DNA from: Microbacterium sp. LWH13-1.2
GTDB lineage: Bacteria > Actinomycetota > Actinomycetes > Actinomycetales > Microbacteriaceae
Assembly: GCF_038397735.1 (NCBI RefSeq)
Contig: NZ_CP151635.1
Coordinates: 744,001 to 808,000, forward strand
Length of the DNA: 64,000 bases
Reading direction: 5' to 3'
This document shows, in pieces, positions 49,901-59,574 of the stretch. Position 1 is the stretch's first letter, and each line of letters begins with the position of its first letter. The notes beneath the pieces were generated by a model. That model was not told where the DNA came from and did no database searches. It saw only the letters and a program-made list of their open reading frames with translations. The translations under genes and the position numbers were made by a program.

Positions 49901-52786
49901 GTGGTCTCCTTCGCCGATCGTCACATCGGAACCACCGAATCCACGCAGCGCCAGATGCTCGACGCGCTGGGTGTCGAGTCCGCGCTCGAGGACTGGAGCC
50001 CGGTCGAGGCGCTGATGCGCCAGGCGGTGCCGTCCTCGATCTTCACCGCAGCCTCCACGGACTCGGTCATCCCTCGCGCGGCGAGCGAGACCGAGGCGCT
50101 CGCCGAGCTGCGGGCCATCGCCGCTCGCAACACGGTGAACCGGCCGATGATCGGCCTCGGGTACTACGGCACGATCACCCCGCAGGTGATCCAGCGCAAC
50201 GTCCTCGAGAACCCCTCCTGGTACACGGCCTACACGCCCTACCAGCCGGAGATTTCGCAGGGGCGGCTCGAGGCGCTGATCAACTTCCAGACGATGGTGG
50301 CCGAGCTCACCGGACTCACCACGGCCAATGCGTCGATGCTCGACGAGTCGACCGCGGTCGTCGAGGGGATGCTGTTGGCGCGCCGCGCGTCGAAGAAGCC
50401 GTCGAACGTGTTCGCCGTCGACGCCGACGCCTTCCCGCAGACGAAGGCGCTGCTCGAGACCCGCGCCGACGCGGTGGGCATCGAGCTCGTGACGGTCGAC
50501 TTCGCCGCAGGGGAAGAGCTCCCCGCAGAGCTGTTCGGTGTCTTCGTGCAGTATCCGGGCGCATCCGGTCGAGTGTGGAACCCCAGCGCCGTGATCGATG
50601 CCGCGCACCTCGCCGGCGGACTCGCCGTAGTCGCGGCCGATCTGCTCGCGCTCACCCTGATCGCTTCGCCCGGTTCGCTCGGTGCGGATGTCGCGGTCGG
50701 CACCACCCAGCGCTTCGGCGTGCCCATCGGCTTCGGAGGACCGCACGCCGGCTACATGGCCGTGCGCGCAGGGCTCGAGCGACAGCTGCCCGGACGCCTC
50801 GTCGGCGTCTCGGTCGATGCGGACGGCAAGCCGGCGTACCGGCTGTCCCTGCAGACGCGCGAGCAGCACATCCGCCGGGAGAAGGCGACCAGCAACATCT
50901 GCACCGCCCAGGTGCTGCTCGCGGTGATGGCGTCGATGTACGCGGTCTACCACGGTCCGGATGGACTCAAGGCGATCGCCCGGGAGGTCGCGGCCAAGAC
51001 CGCGATGCTGCGCGACTGGCTCGCCGATGCGGGCGCCGACGTCGTGCACGACTCGTTCTTCGACACACTCCAGGTGCGAGTCCCTGGCCGCGCGGCCGAA
51101 TACGCGGAGCAGGCTCATCACGGCTTCGGCATCCTGCTGCACGCCGCCGACGCCGACACGATCGGCATCTCGGTCGACGAGACCACCACGGTCGGCGAGC
51201 TCCACCAGGTCGCCCGTGTGTTCGGCGGGGCGCAGGAGCGCGCCTTCGGGTTCTACGGCTCGGGGTCGCACGGCTCACTTCCCGCTGATCTGCTCCGTCA
51301 GGACGAGTACCTCACGCACCCTGTGTTCCACGCGCACCGCAGCGAGACCGCCATGATGCGCTACCTGAAGAGCCTCGCCGATCGCGACTACGCGCTCGAC
51401 CGCGGAATGATCCCGCTCGGCTCCTGCACGATGAAGCTCAACGCCGCCACCGAGATGGCATCGATCACGTGGCCCGAGTTCGCGGGCATCCACCCGTTCG
51501 CACCGGCATCCGACGTCGAGGGCTACCTCGACATGATCACTCAGCTCGAGGCGTGGCTTGCCGAGGTCACCGGGTACGACGCCGTGTCGCTGCAGCCGAA
51601 CGCGGGTTCGCAGGGCGAGCTCGCAGGGCTCCTCGCGATCCGCGGCTACCACCTGGCGAACGGCGACACCCAGCGCACGGTGTGTCTGATCCCGTCCTCC
51701 GCACACGGGACGAACGCCGCTTCGGCGGTGCTCGCCGGAATGAAGGTCGTCGTCGTCGCCTGCGACGAGCTCGGAAACGTCGATCTCGACGACCTGCGGG
51801 CGAAGATCGCGGCGCACGCCGACGAGCTCTCCGCGCTCATGATCACCTACCCGTCGACCCACGGTGTCTACGAGCAGGACGTGGTGGAGATCACGACCGC
51901 CGTGCACGACGCCGGTGGACAGGTGTACGTCGACGGCGCGAACCTCAACGCGCTGCTCGGCTACGCCCGCTTCGGCGATCTGGGCGGCGACGTCTCGCAC
52001 CTCAACCTGCACAAGACGTTCGCGATCCCGCACGGCGGCGGCGGCCCCGGTGTGGGCCCTGTCGCGGCCAAGGCGCACCTCGCGCCGTACCTGCCGTCGC
52101 ACCCGCTCGCGCAGCGGGCGGAGCACGCGGGCGGATTCGTCTTCGAGGGCGGCGCCGTCTCGGCGGCTCCCTACGGCTCGGCGGGCATCCTCCCGATCTC
52201 CTGGTCGTACGTGCGGATGATGGGGGCCGACGGTCTGCGCCATGCGACGGCCGCAGCGGTGCTCTCGGCGAACTACATCGCCGCGCGTCTCGGCGAGCAC
52301 TACCCGGTGCTGTACGCGGGCGAGAACGGCCGCGTCGCCCACGAGTGCATCCTCGACCTGCGTCCGCTGAAGGAGGCGACAGGGATCACGGTCGACGATG
52401 TCGCCAAGCGCCTCATCGACTACGGCTTCCACGCTCCGACCATGTCGTTCCCCGTCGCGGGCACGCTGATGGTCGAGCCGACGGAGTCGGAGGATCTCGG
52501 CGAGATCGAGCGCTTCATCGAGGCCATGATCATGATCAAGGCCGAGGCGGACGCGGTGGCGGCAGGCCGCTGGCCCGCGGACGACAACCCGCTGGTCCAC
52601 GCGCCGCACACCGCGGTCTCGCTGATCGCGGGGGAGTGGAACCACGCGTACACCCGCGAGGACGCCGCCTACCCGGTGCACGCTCTGGTCGCCGGCAAGT
52701 ACTGGCCGCCGGTGCGCCGCATCGACCAGGCGTACGGCGATCGCAACCTCGTCTGCGCCTGCCCGCCGATCGAGGCCTTCGCCTGA
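49901..52786 (+). CDS. gcvP: Glycine dehydrogenase (decarboxylating), P protein
   Basis: The PLP decarboxylase of the glycine cleavage system, single-chain form of 961 residues. The N-terminal half has [12 protein letters not shown]; the C-terminal half has the PLP Lys (about K705) in [20 protein letters not shown]. The start is GTG, seven bases after the gcvH stop. Lipoamide dehydrogenase (L protein) is not in the window and must be encoded elsewhere. Confidence 0.97.
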   Translation: MVSFADRHIGTTESTQRQMLDALGVESALEDWSPVEALMRQAVPSSIFTAASTDSVIPRAASETEALAELRAIAARNTVNRPMIGLGYYGTITPQVIQRNVLENPSWYTAYTPYQPEISQGRLEALINFQTMVAELTGLTTANASMLDESTAVVEGMLLARRASKKPSNVFAVDADAFPQTKALLETRADAVGIELVTVDFAAGEELPAELFGVFVQYPGASGRVWNPSAVIDAAHLAGGLAVVAADLLALTLIASPGSLGADVAVGTTQRFGVPIGFGGPHAGYMAVRAGLERQLPGRLVGVSVDADGKPAYRLSLQTREQHIRREKATSNICTAQVLLAVMASMYAVYHGPDGLKAIAREVAAKTAMLRDWLADAGADVVHDSFFDTLQVRVPGRAAEYAEQAHHGFGILLHAADADTIGISVDETTTVGELHQVARVFGGAQERAFGFYGSGSHGSLPADLLRQDEYLTHPVFHAHRSETAMMRYLKSLADRDYALDRGMIPLGSCTMKLNAATEMASITWPEFAGIHPFAPASDVEGYLDMITQLEAWLAEVTGYDAVSLQPNAGSQGELAGLLAIRGYHLANGDTQRTVCLIPSSAHGTNAASAVLAGMKVVVVACDELGNVDLDDLRAKIAAHADELSALMITYPSTHGVYEQDVVEITTAVHDAGGQVYVDGANLNALLGYARFGDLGGDVSHLNLHKTFAIPHGGGGPGVGPVAAKAHLAPYLPSHPLAQRAEHAGGFVFEGGAVSAAPYGSAGILPISWSYVRMMGADGLRHATAAAVLSANYIAARLGEHYPVLYAGENGRVAHECILDLRPLKEATGITVDDVAKRLIDYGFHAPTMSFPVAGTLMVEPTESEDLGEIERFIEAMIMIKAEADAVAAGRWPADDNPLVHAPHTAVSLIAGEWNHAYTREDAAYPVHALVAGKYWPPVRRIDQAYGDRNLVCACPPIEAFA

Positions 52787-52803
52787 GACGAGCACGCATC
52801 TGA

Positions 52804-52847
52804 GCAGACGGTGCAGCGCTCCAACAGTGGTGCGCGGCACCGTCTGC
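52804..52847 (+). terminator. Hairpin terminator after gcvP
   Basis: GCAGACGGTGC (52804-52814) pairs with GCACCGTCTGC (52837-52847), 11 bp around a 22-base loop, about 18 bases after the gcvP stop; CGTCTTGTG follows. Confidence 0.65.
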
Positions 52848-52861
52848 CGTCTTGTGACGTT

Positions 52862-53005
52862 TCGAGAGTGTTACGGATGGTCACCACTCAGTAACAGTTC
52901 GTTAGCTGAGAGCGGCTGTTGACGAAGGGGCGGGTTACGCTCAGGTATCCCTGCGTGCTCGCTCGTCAGCGCGCAGACTCGGCATTGTCCACAGGAGGAC
53001 GAAAA
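52862..53005 (+). promoter_or_regulatory. Promoter region of the second ABC importer operon
   Basis: An inverted repeat TGTTAC (52869-52874) and GTAACA (52891-52896) with a 16-base centre lies upstream of a TTGACG (52919-52924). Candidate -10 boxes are TACGCT (52936-52941) and TATCCC (52946-52951), neither at ideal spacing. A strong AGGAGG at 52993-52998 serves GTG 53006. Confidence 0.4.
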
Positions 53006-54649
53006 GTGAAAAGAAACAGGATTGCCCTCGCGGGCAGCGCTCTGCTCGTGATCGGCGCCTTGGCGCTGGCCGGTTGTGCAGGCGGGAACGACTCGGGGGA
53101 CGAAGGTTCCCAGGGTTCGACGTCGGCCATCATCTCGGCGAACGGCAGTGAGCCGGAGAACGCCCTGATCCCGACGAACACCAACGAGGTCGGCGGTGGC
53201 AAGATCCTCGACTCGATCTTCGCCGGTCTCGCCTTCTACGATGGCGAGGGCGCTCTCGTCAACGACATGGCGGAGTCGATCACGGTCGACGCACCCAACA
53301 AGGTCACTGTGAAGCTGAAGGAGGGCCACAAGTTCACCAACGGTGAGGATGTCGTCGCTCACAACTTCATCGACGCGTGGAACTACGGCGCGCAGCTCTC
53401 CAACGCGCAGCTGAACCAGTCCTGGTTCGCCGACATCGTTGGCTTCAACCCGGACGCCGATTCCGAGCTCACCGGCCTCACCGAGGTCGACGACCAGACC
53501 TTCACCATCGACCTGAGCAGCGATGTCGCATCCGACTTCGTGACCCGTCTGGGCTACTCGGCGTTCTACCCGCTGCCCGACGTGGCATTCGAGGACATGG
53601 ACGCCTTCGGTGAGAACCCGATCGGCAACGGCCCGTACATGCTCGCCGAGGACGGTGCCTGGCAGCACGATGTCCAGATCGACATGGTGAAGAACGAGGA
53701 CTACAAGGGCGAGCGCGTCGCGCAGAACGGCGGCCTCACCCTGAAGTTCTACACGGCTCCTGAGGGCGCTTACGCCGACCTGCTCGGTGGCAACATCGAC
53801 GTCATCGACCAGATCCCCGAGGCTTCCCTCGCGGTCTTCGAGGACGAGCTCGGCGAGCGGGCGACCAACCAGCCCGCCGCGATCTTCCAGTCGTTCACCA
53901 TCGGTGGCCAGCTCGCCCACTTCTCTGGCGAAGAGGGCACCCTGCGTCGCCAGGCCATCTCGCTGGCGATCAACCGCGACGAGATCACCAGCAAGATCTT
54001 CGCCGACACCCGTACCCCTGCGAGCGACTTCACCACGCCCGTCATCGACGGCTGGAGCGACAGCGTCCCCGGGGCCGACGTCCTGAAGTTCGACCCGGAG
54101 AAGGCCAAGGAGCTGTGGGCCGAGGCTGACGCCATCTCCCCGTGGTCCGGCACCTTCCAGATCGCCTACAACTCCGATGGCGGACACCAGGTGTGGGTCG
54201 ACGCGGTCTCGAACTCGCTGAAGAACACGCTCGGCATCGAGGCGTCGGGTGCACCGTACGTCGACCTCGCCACGCTCCGCGCAGCGGTCAACGCTCGTGA
54301 CGACGCCGGCAAGCGCACGATCCAGACGGCGAACCGTTCCGGATGGCAGGGCGACTACCCCGCCGTCTACAACTTCCTGCAGCCGCTGTACGGCACGGAC
54401 GCATCGTCGAACGACGGTGACTACTCCAACCCCGAGGTCGACGCACTGCTCGCAGAGGGCGCAGCGGCGACGAGCCCTGACGACGCCAACGCGGCGTACG
54501 AGAAGGTCCAGGAGATCCTCTTCAATGACCTCCCCGTCATTCCGCTCTGGTACCAGAACTCCATCGGCGGCTTCGGCGACTCGGTCGACAACGTCACCGT
54601 CGGCTGGAACTCTGTTCCGCTCTACTACGAGATCACCAAGGCCGAGTAG
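53006..54649 (+). CDS. Oligopeptide ABC importer substrate-binding lipoprotein (OppA/DppA type)
   Basis: A 547-residue family 5 binding protein. The signal peptide ends in the lipobox LAGC with Cys 24, followed by a Gly/Ser/Asp linker. It has the OppA-like features GHKFTNGEDVVAHNFIDAWN, NGPYML and AISLAINRDEI; the overall pattern is closer to peptide OppA than the protein at 42564. GTG 53006 is chosen for its AGGAGG and the signal peptide; the frame is open to 52919. It heads the operon with two permeases and a fused double ATPase. Confidence 0.92.
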   Translation: MKRNRIALAGSALLVIGALALAGCAGGNDSGDEGSQGSTSAIISANGSEPENALIPTNTNEVGGGKILDSIFAGLAFYDGEGALVNDMAESITVDAPNKVTVKLKEGHKFTNGEDVVAHNFIDAWNYGAQLSNAQLNQSWFADIVGFNPDADSELTGLTEVDDQTFTIDLSSDVASDFVTRLGYSAFYPLPDVAFEDMDAFGENPIGNGPYMLAEDGAWQHDVQIDMVKNEDYKGERVAQNGGLTLKFYTAPEGAYADLLGGNIDVIDQIPEASLAVFEDELGERATNQPAAIFQSFTIGGQLAHFSGEEGTLRRQAISLAINRDEITSKIFADTRTPASDFTTPVIDGWSDSVPGADVLKFDPEKAKELWAEADAISPWSGTFQIAYNSDGGHQVWVDAVSNSLKNTLGIEASGAPYVDLATLRAAVNARDDAGKRTIQTANRSGWQGDYPAVYNFLQPLYGTDASSNDGDYSNPEVDALLAEGAAATSPDDANAAYEKVQEILFNDLPVIPLWYQNSIGGFGDSVDNVTVGWNSVPLYYEITKAE

Positions 54650-54743
54650 GTCCTCGGGGTGAACGGCAGCGAGGCGGTGGCGGCGACGTCACCGCCTCGC
54701 GTCGTGCACTCCGGTTGACTCCGACTCCACGAAAGGAGCAAGG

Positions 54744-55673
54744 ATGCTCGCCTATACCCTGCGGCGACTTCTTCAGCTGATCCCGGTCTTCTTCGGTGCG
54801 ACGCTTCTCATCTACGCGCTCGTCTTCCTCATGCCGGGCGACCCGATCGCGGCGCTCTTCGGTGACAAACCGCCGAGCCCGCAGCTGCTCGCCACGATCC
54901 GAGCGCAGTACCACCTGGACGAACCGTTCCTGGTCCAGTACTTCTACTACATCACCGGCGTCTTCAAGGGCGACATGGGAACGACGTTCTCCGGTGAGTC
55001 CGTGAGCACCGTGCTCGCGCGCACCCTTCCGATCACGGGGCGCCTGGCCATCATGGCGATCGCGATCGAGTTCACACTCGCGATCATCGTCGGAACGCTT
55101 TCCGCGCTCCGCAAGGGAAAGTTCTTCGATCACGCATCGCTGATCGTCTCGCTCGTGTTCCTCTCGATGCCGATCTTCGTCGTCGCCTTCCTCGCGCAGT
55201 ACTTCCTCGCCATCAAGCTGGGCTGGTTCCGTCCGACGGTCGGTGGTCAGAACGACTGGGGAGATCTGTGGCTGCCCGCCATCGTGCTGGGGCTGAGCCT
55301 GTATGCGACGAGCATGCGTCTGATGCGAGGCTCCGTGCTCGACACGCTCAACCAGGACTGGGTGCGCACGGCCTACGGCAAGGGGCTGTCACGCAACCGC
55401 GTGATCCCCGTGCACGTGCTGCGCAACTCCCTGATCCCGGTGATCACCAACTCGGCGACGAACTTCGGTGTGCTCCTCGTCGGAGCGACCGTGACGGAGT
55501 ACATCTTCAACATTCCCGGCGTGGGGCAGACCCTGTTCCAGGCGACGTTGAGGCACGAAGGACCGACTATCGTGTCGTTCGTGACGGTGTTCGTCATCAT
55601 CTACGTTCTCGTCAACCTGCTCGTGGACCTGCTCTACGGGCTGCTCGACCCGAGGATTCGCTATGTCAAGTGA
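54744..55673 (+). CDS. Oligopeptide ABC importer permease (OppB type)
   Basis: A 309-residue permease with six helices. LAYTLRRLLQLIPVFFGATL at the N-terminus and the MPGDPIAALFG motif are standard for OppB. The EAA loop is TAYGKGLSRNRVIPVHVLRN. AAAGGAG precedes ATG 54744; the stop overlaps the next gene by 11 bases. Confidence 0.93.
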   Translation: MLAYTLRRLLQLIPVFFGATLLIYALVFLMPGDPIAALFGDKPPSPQLLATIRAQYHLDEPFLVQYFYYITGVFKGDMGTTFSGESVSTVLARTLPITGRLAIMAIAIEFTLAIIVGTLSALRKGKFFDHASLIVSLVFLSMPIFVVAFLAQYFLAIKLGWFRPTVGGQNDWGDLWLPAIVLGLSLYATSMRLMRGSVLDTLNQDWVRTAYGKGLSRNRVIPVHVLRNSLIPVITNSATNFGVLLVGATVTEYIFNIPGVGQTLFQATLRHEGPTIVSFVTVFVIIYVLVNLLVDLLYGLLDPRIRYVK

Positions 55674-56604
55674 CCGTTCCACCCACTACGTCGCACCGAT
55701 GGTGGCCGAACAGCCGCCGACGGATGCCATCAACGTCAAAGGTAAGCCCGCCAGCCTCTGGCGGGATGCGTGGACCGATCTGCGCCGCCGCCCGTCGTTC
55801 TGGATCTCTCTCGGAATCGTCGCGCTCATCCTGCTGATGGCCCTGTGGCCGACGCTCTTCACGCAGACGCCTCCGAACAACCAGTGCGAGCTCGCGAACT
55901 CCAACGCGGGACCGGCTGCCGGACACCCTCTCGGGTTCACGTTCCAGGGCTGCGACATCTGGTCGCGCATCGTCTGGGGCTCGCGCACGTCCATCAGCGT
56001 CGGCCTGCTGGCCACCATCATCAGCTCGACTCTCGGACTGATCATGGGCGCATTCGCCGGCTATTACGGCGGATGGCTCGACGCGGTGCTCTCCCGCATC
56101 GGAGACATCTTCTTCTCGATCCCCTACATCCTCGCGGCTGTCGTCGTGATGACGGTGTTCGCGCAGTACCGCAACGTCTTCACGCTCGCTCTCGCGATCG
56201 GCGGGTTCGCCTGGGCTGCCACGGCGCGCGTCGTGAGGGCGGAAGTGCTCAGAGTGAAGCAGGCGGACTTCGTGATGGCCTCGGCCGCGCTCGGCAAGGG
56301 GCGCTTCGGCACCCTCCTGGCGCACGTGATCCCGAACGCCTTCGCTCCGCTGCTCGTGCTGGCGACGCTGGCTCTGGCCGGCGGTATCGTCGCCGAGGCG
56401 ACACTGAGCTTCCTCGGTGTCGGGCTCGGCAGCGACGTCATGTCATGGGGCAACGACATCAGCCAGGCTCAGCGCTCCCTGCGCGTCGCGCCGATGGCGC
56501 TGATCTATCCGTCGATCGCGCTCACCATCACGGTGCTCGCGTTCATCCTCCTGGGCGAGCTCATCCGAGACGCCCTCGACCCGAGGGCGAGGGCACGCCG
56601 ATGA
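55663..56604 (+). CDS. Oligopeptide ABC importer permease (OppC type)
   Basis: A 313-residue permease. A cytoplasmic N-terminus (SLWRDAWTDLRRRPSFW) leads into the first helix, then a periplasmic loop with two cysteines (NNQCELANSN, FQGCDIW), and five further helices with the EAA loop MASAALGKGRFGTLLAHVIP. It overlaps both neighbours (11 bases upstream, ATGA downstream). Confidence 0.92.
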   Translation: MSSDRSTHYVAPMVAEQPPTDAINVKGKPASLWRDAWTDLRRRPSFWISLGIVALILLMALWPTLFTQTPPNNQCELANSNAGPAAGHPLGFTFQGCDIWSRIVWGSRTSISVGLLATIISSTLGLIMGAFAGYYGGWLDAVLSRIGDIFFSIPYILAAVVVMTVFAQYRNVFTLALAIGGFAWAATARVVRAEVLRVKQADFVMASAALGKGRFGTLLAHVIPNAFAPLLVLATLALAGGIVAEATLSFLGVGLGSDVMSWGNDISQAQRSLRVAPMALIYPSIALTITVLAFILLGELIRDALDPRARARR

Positions 56605-58265
56605 ACGAATCGACAGCTCCGCTGCTGAGCGTTCGCGATCTCACGGTCGCGTTCGACACGCAGAACGGCACACGACAGGTCCTGCATGGCATCAGCTTCG
56701 ATGTCATGGCGGGAGAGACGGTGGCGATCGTCGGCGAGTCCGGTTCGGGCAAGTCGACGGCTGCGACGTCGATCATCAAGCTCCTCGCTGGCACCGGGCG
56801 GATCACCTCCGGCAGCATCGCCCTGGAGGGGCAGGAGCTCACCACTCTCTCCGAGCGGGAGATGGAGAGGGTGCGCGGCAAGGCGATCGGCTACGTCCCG
56901 CAGGACCCGATGTCGAACCTGAATCCGGTCTGGAGCATCGGCTTCCAGGTGGAGGAGGCGGTGCGTGCGAATGGTCTCGCCCAGGGCCGTGCCGCGGTCC
57001 GTGCACGCGCGATCGAGGTGCTCCAGCAGGCGGGGCTCGCAGACGCCGCCAAGCGGCTGCGTCAGTTCCCCCATCAGTTCTCCGGGGGAATGCGTCAGCG
57101 TGCGCTCATCGGCATCGGATTGGCTGCGGACCCGCGGCTCCTGATCGCGGATGAGCCGACGTCGGCGCTCGATGTCACCGTGCAGCGCGTGATCCTCGAC
57201 CACATGGCGAGCCTGACGCGCGATCGCGGCACCTCGATGCTGCTGATCACCCACGACCTCGGTCTCGCGGCCGAGCGCGCGGAGCGGCTGATCGTGATGC
57301 AGAACGGCTCGATCGTGGAGTCGGGACCGAGCAAGGAGATCCTGCAGAACCCGCAGCATCCCTACACGAAGCGTCTGGTCGCCGCAGCGCCGAGCGTGGC
57401 ATCGCAGCGCATCCAGGCCGTGGTCGAGGACCGCGGTGTGGAGACGCTCGACGACCTCGCCGACATCCCGCCCACCGTGCGGGTGGCGGGTCTCACGAAG
57501 GACTACCGCATCCGCCAGGGTGGGTTCCGCAGCGAGATGTTCCGTGCCGTCGATGATGTGTCGTTCGAGATCCCGCGGGGAAAGACGCTGGCTCTGGTCG
57601 GTGAGTCCGGTTCGGGCAAGTCGACCGTCGCGAAGATGGTCCTCAAGCTCGAGGACCCCACGTCGGGGACGATCGAGATCGACGGCATGGACGTGTCCGG
57701 GTTCTCCCGTGCACAGTCGTTCGGCCTTCGTCGTCGCATGCAGCCGGTGTTCCAGGATCCGTATGGTTCCCTGGATCCGCTGCGCAACCTCGAGAACACG
57801 ATCGCGGAACCCCTCGAGATTCACGGGGTGGGCGACCGCACGTCTCGTCGTGAGCGTGTGCGCGAGCTGCTCGATCAGGTGTCACTGCCGCAGGATCTGG
57901 CTACTCGCTATCCGAGCGAGCTGTCGGGCGGACAGCGTCAGCGCGTCGCGATCGCGCGCGCTCTGGCGCTGAAGCCCGACATCGTCGTTCTCGACGAGGC
58001 GGTCTCGGCTCTGGACGTGCTCGTCCAGGCCCAGATTCTCAAGCTGCTGGCCGACCTGCAGACCGAGCTGGGGCTCACCTACCTGTTCATCACGCACGAT
58101 CTCGCGGTGGTGCGTGTCTCGAGCGACCTGGTCTGCGTCATGGAGCGCGGCCGGATCGTCGAGCAGGGCACGGTCGACGAGACATTCGCGAACCCGAAGC
58201 AGGAGTACACGAGTCGCCTGCTCGAGGCGATCCCCGGTGCCTCGATCCCTCTGGGTGGCCTCTGA
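56601..58265 (+). CDS. Fused OppD-OppF ATPase of the oligopeptide importer
   Basis: A 554-residue protein with two complete ABC ATPase domains. Domain 1 has Walker A GESGSGKST (about 42-50), LSEREMERVRG, signature FSGGMRQRALIGIG and LLIADEPTSALD; domain 2 has GESGSGKST, MQPVFQDPYGSLDPL, signature LSGGQRQRVAIARALALK and VVLDEAVSALD. The usual separate OppD and OppF subunits are one chain here, unlike the first importer operon of this window. ATG 56601 overlaps the permease stop (ATGA). Confidence 0.94.
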   Translation: MNESTAPLLSVRDLTVAFDTQNGTRQVLHGISFDVMAGETVAIVGESGSGKSTAATSIIKLLAGTGRITSGSIALEGQELTTLSEREMERVRGKAIGYVPQDPMSNLNPVWSIGFQVEEAVRANGLAQGRAAVRARAIEVLQQAGLADAAKRLRQFPHQFSGGMRQRALIGIGLAADPRLLIADEPTSALDVTVQRVILDHMASLTRDRGTSMLLITHDLGLAAERAERLIVMQNGSIVESGPSKEILQNPQHPYTKRLVAAAPSVASQRIQAVVEDRGVETLDDLADIPPTVRVAGLTKDYRIRQGGFRSEMFRAVDDVSFEIPRGKTLALVGESGSGKSTVAKMVLKLEDPTSGTIEIDGMDVSGFSRAQSFGLRRRMQPVFQDPYGSLDPLRNLENTIAEPLEIHGVGDRTSRRERVRELLDQVSLPQDLATRYPSELSGGQRQRVAIARALALKPDIVVLDEAVSALDVLVQAQILKLLADLQTELGLTYLFITHDLAVVRVSSDLVCVMERGRIVEQGTVDETFANPKQEYTSRLLEAIPGASIPLGGL

Positions 58266-58267
58266 TC

Positions 58268-58834
58268 GTGGCGACGCCGAAATCTCCCGAGGGCGAGCGG
58301 ACTCTCCGCTCGCCCTCGGGCTCGATCGTGATGATCGTGAGCCTCCTGCTGGCTCTGTTCCTGCTCGGAGATGCCGTCGTGCGGGGAGGATGGGCGCAGA
58401 CGCTGCTGCTCGCTCCGTGGGTGCTTCTCGGACTGTGGGTCGTCTACGAGATCAGCTACGTCTCGATGGTTCGTATCAGCGACAGCGGGGCGCTCGTGCA
58501 GAACATGCTGCGACGAACCGAGTTCGGCTGGCACCGGGTTCGAGACATCGATCTCCAATGGCAGCTGAAGTTCTCCTTCGACGACGGCACGGAGCTCACC
58601 TGCTGGAGCGGACCGGCACACGCGCGGCCCAAACGCAGCAAGATGCGGGACGAGGAGACCAGCGTCTCGACATCGCTGCGCGACTTCACTGACGTTCATG
58701 ACCGCTGGCAGGCGGCGGCAGGACATGGCGCGAGTGCGCCGATTCTCCGTTCCTGGGACACCAGGGCCCTGCTGGCGCTCGTGGTGATCGTGGTCTGGGC
58801 GGCCGCCGCCGTCTTCTTCAGCCAGATGGGGTGA
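58268..58834 (+). CDS. PH-domain-like membrane protein
   Basis: A 188-residue protein. Two adjacent helices (about 20-35 and 42-60) precede a beta-rich domain (YVSMVRISDSGALVQNMLRR to WSGPAHARPK) resembling bacterial PH domains of the actinobacterial type, and a last helix lies at 166-185. Function unknown. GTG 58268 is two bases after the ATPase stop, so it is co-transcribed, although it has no obvious transport role. Confidence 0.72.
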   Translation: MATPKSPEGERTLRSPSGSIVMIVSLLLALFLLGDAVVRGGWAQTLLLAPWVLLGLWVVYEISYVSMVRISDSGALVQNMLRRTEFGWHRVRDIDLQWQLKFSFDDGTELTCWSGPAHARPKRSKMRDEETSVSTSLRDFTDVHDRWQAAAGHGASAPILRSWDTRALLALVVIVVWAAAAVFFSQMG

Positions 58835-58927
58835 GCGTTCCCGAGAGAATTCTGCCGCTCGTGCACCGTGCCCCCTGCCCTCGTGCAGAGAGAGCAGGGG
58901 GGACGGTGGTCACACCTGGACGCTGGC

Positions 58928-59146
58928 TCAGGAATACGAGAACCAGAGGCCCGGCTGGTTTGCGCGATGAACGCACGCACCGACCTTGTAACCCTCCTGC
59001 ATGAAGATCCGGCGCTCGGCCTGGCAGTACGTCATGTCGGTGAACGGACCGAACCAGGCAGCTGCTTGCGCTGCAGCGGCTCCGCCGAACACCATTCCTG
59101 CGACGAGGACGACGCCTGCGGCTGTTGCGGACAGTTTCTTCTTCAT
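58928..59146 (-). CDS. Small secreted peptide, C-x16-C family (member 1)
   Basis: A 72-residue precursor with a clear Sec signal peptide (KKK start, hydrophobic core, cleavage near AQA at 28) and a mature part of about 44 residues. The mature part starts AAWFGPF, has two cysteines 16 residues apart (YCQAERR and GACVHR) and ends GLWFSYS. No family that I can name. It has a near-consensus promoter of its own. It is paralogous to the neighbouring frameshifted gene. Confidence 0.78.
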   Translation of the reverse strand: MKKKLSATAAGVVLVAGMVFGGAAAAQAAAWFGPFTDMTYCQAERRIFMQEGYKVGACVHRANQPGLWFSYS

Positions 59147-59193
59147 CTGGATCCCCCCGGATTTGTCTTCCCCACGTCGTCGTGGGTAGCCCG

Positions 59194-59222
59194 ATCCTAA
59201 AATGAGCGCCCCTGCCTGTCAA
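59194..59222 (-). promoter_or_regulatory. Consensus promoter of secreted peptide 1
   Basis: On the minus strand TTGACA (59217-59222) and TAGGAT (59194-59199) are separated by exactly 17 bases. It is the best housekeeping-sigma promoter in the window. The predicted transcript would begin near 59187 with a small hairpin (CCCACG and CGTGGG, 59171-59186). Confidence 0.8.
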
Positions 59223-59226
59223 CGCG

Positions 59227-59261
59227 CGGGCGGGCGAGAGGGTGATCCCCTCGCCCGCCCG
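59227..59261 (-). terminator. Hairpin terminator between the two secreted-peptide genes
   Basis: A 12-bp GC stem (59227-59238 with 59250-59261) extended by 3 bp after one bulged A, with a 4-base loop. It lies 14 bases past the stop of the frameshifted peptide gene on the minus strand. No T-run. Confidence 0.75.
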
Positions 59262-59275
59262 GCTCACGGTGCCGC

Positions 59276-59487
59276 TCAGTAGGTCTGGAAGTACCAACCC
59301 CCGGTGCCGGGGATGCAGGGGGCTGCTTTCCCGCCGCCTCGGACATAGTCGGTTCGATCGGCGTTGCATTGCGCCGCTGACGAGTACGGCCCGAAAACGC
59401 TGGCCGACGCCGGCGTGACGCTGAGCAGCGTGACTGCTGCTGCGATCGCGATGGTGGCCCCGCCTTGGTCAGTGTGTTCATCTTCAT
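59276..59487 (-). pseudogene. Small secreted peptide, C-x16-C family (member 2), frameshifted
   Basis: AGGAGG and ATG 59487 open the frame MKMNTLTKAG, but the protein-like continuation (ATIAIAAAVTLLSVTPASA, then SVFGPY) is in another frame. One added base in the C4 run at 59458-59461 would join them into a 70-residue precursor with a perfect signal peptide. The mature part parallels member 1: FGPY for FGPF, cysteines 16 apart (QCNADRT, APCIPG) and a final GGWYFQTY. It is either a homopolymer sequencing error or a recent inactivation. Confidence 0.7.
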
Positions 59488-59574
59488 GGCACTTTCCTCC
59501 TGATTCGCGTGGATGGAGGCCCATGCTAAACACTGCCGATGAAGACGGGCGGAGGCGGTCCCAGTTCTCGCGAT

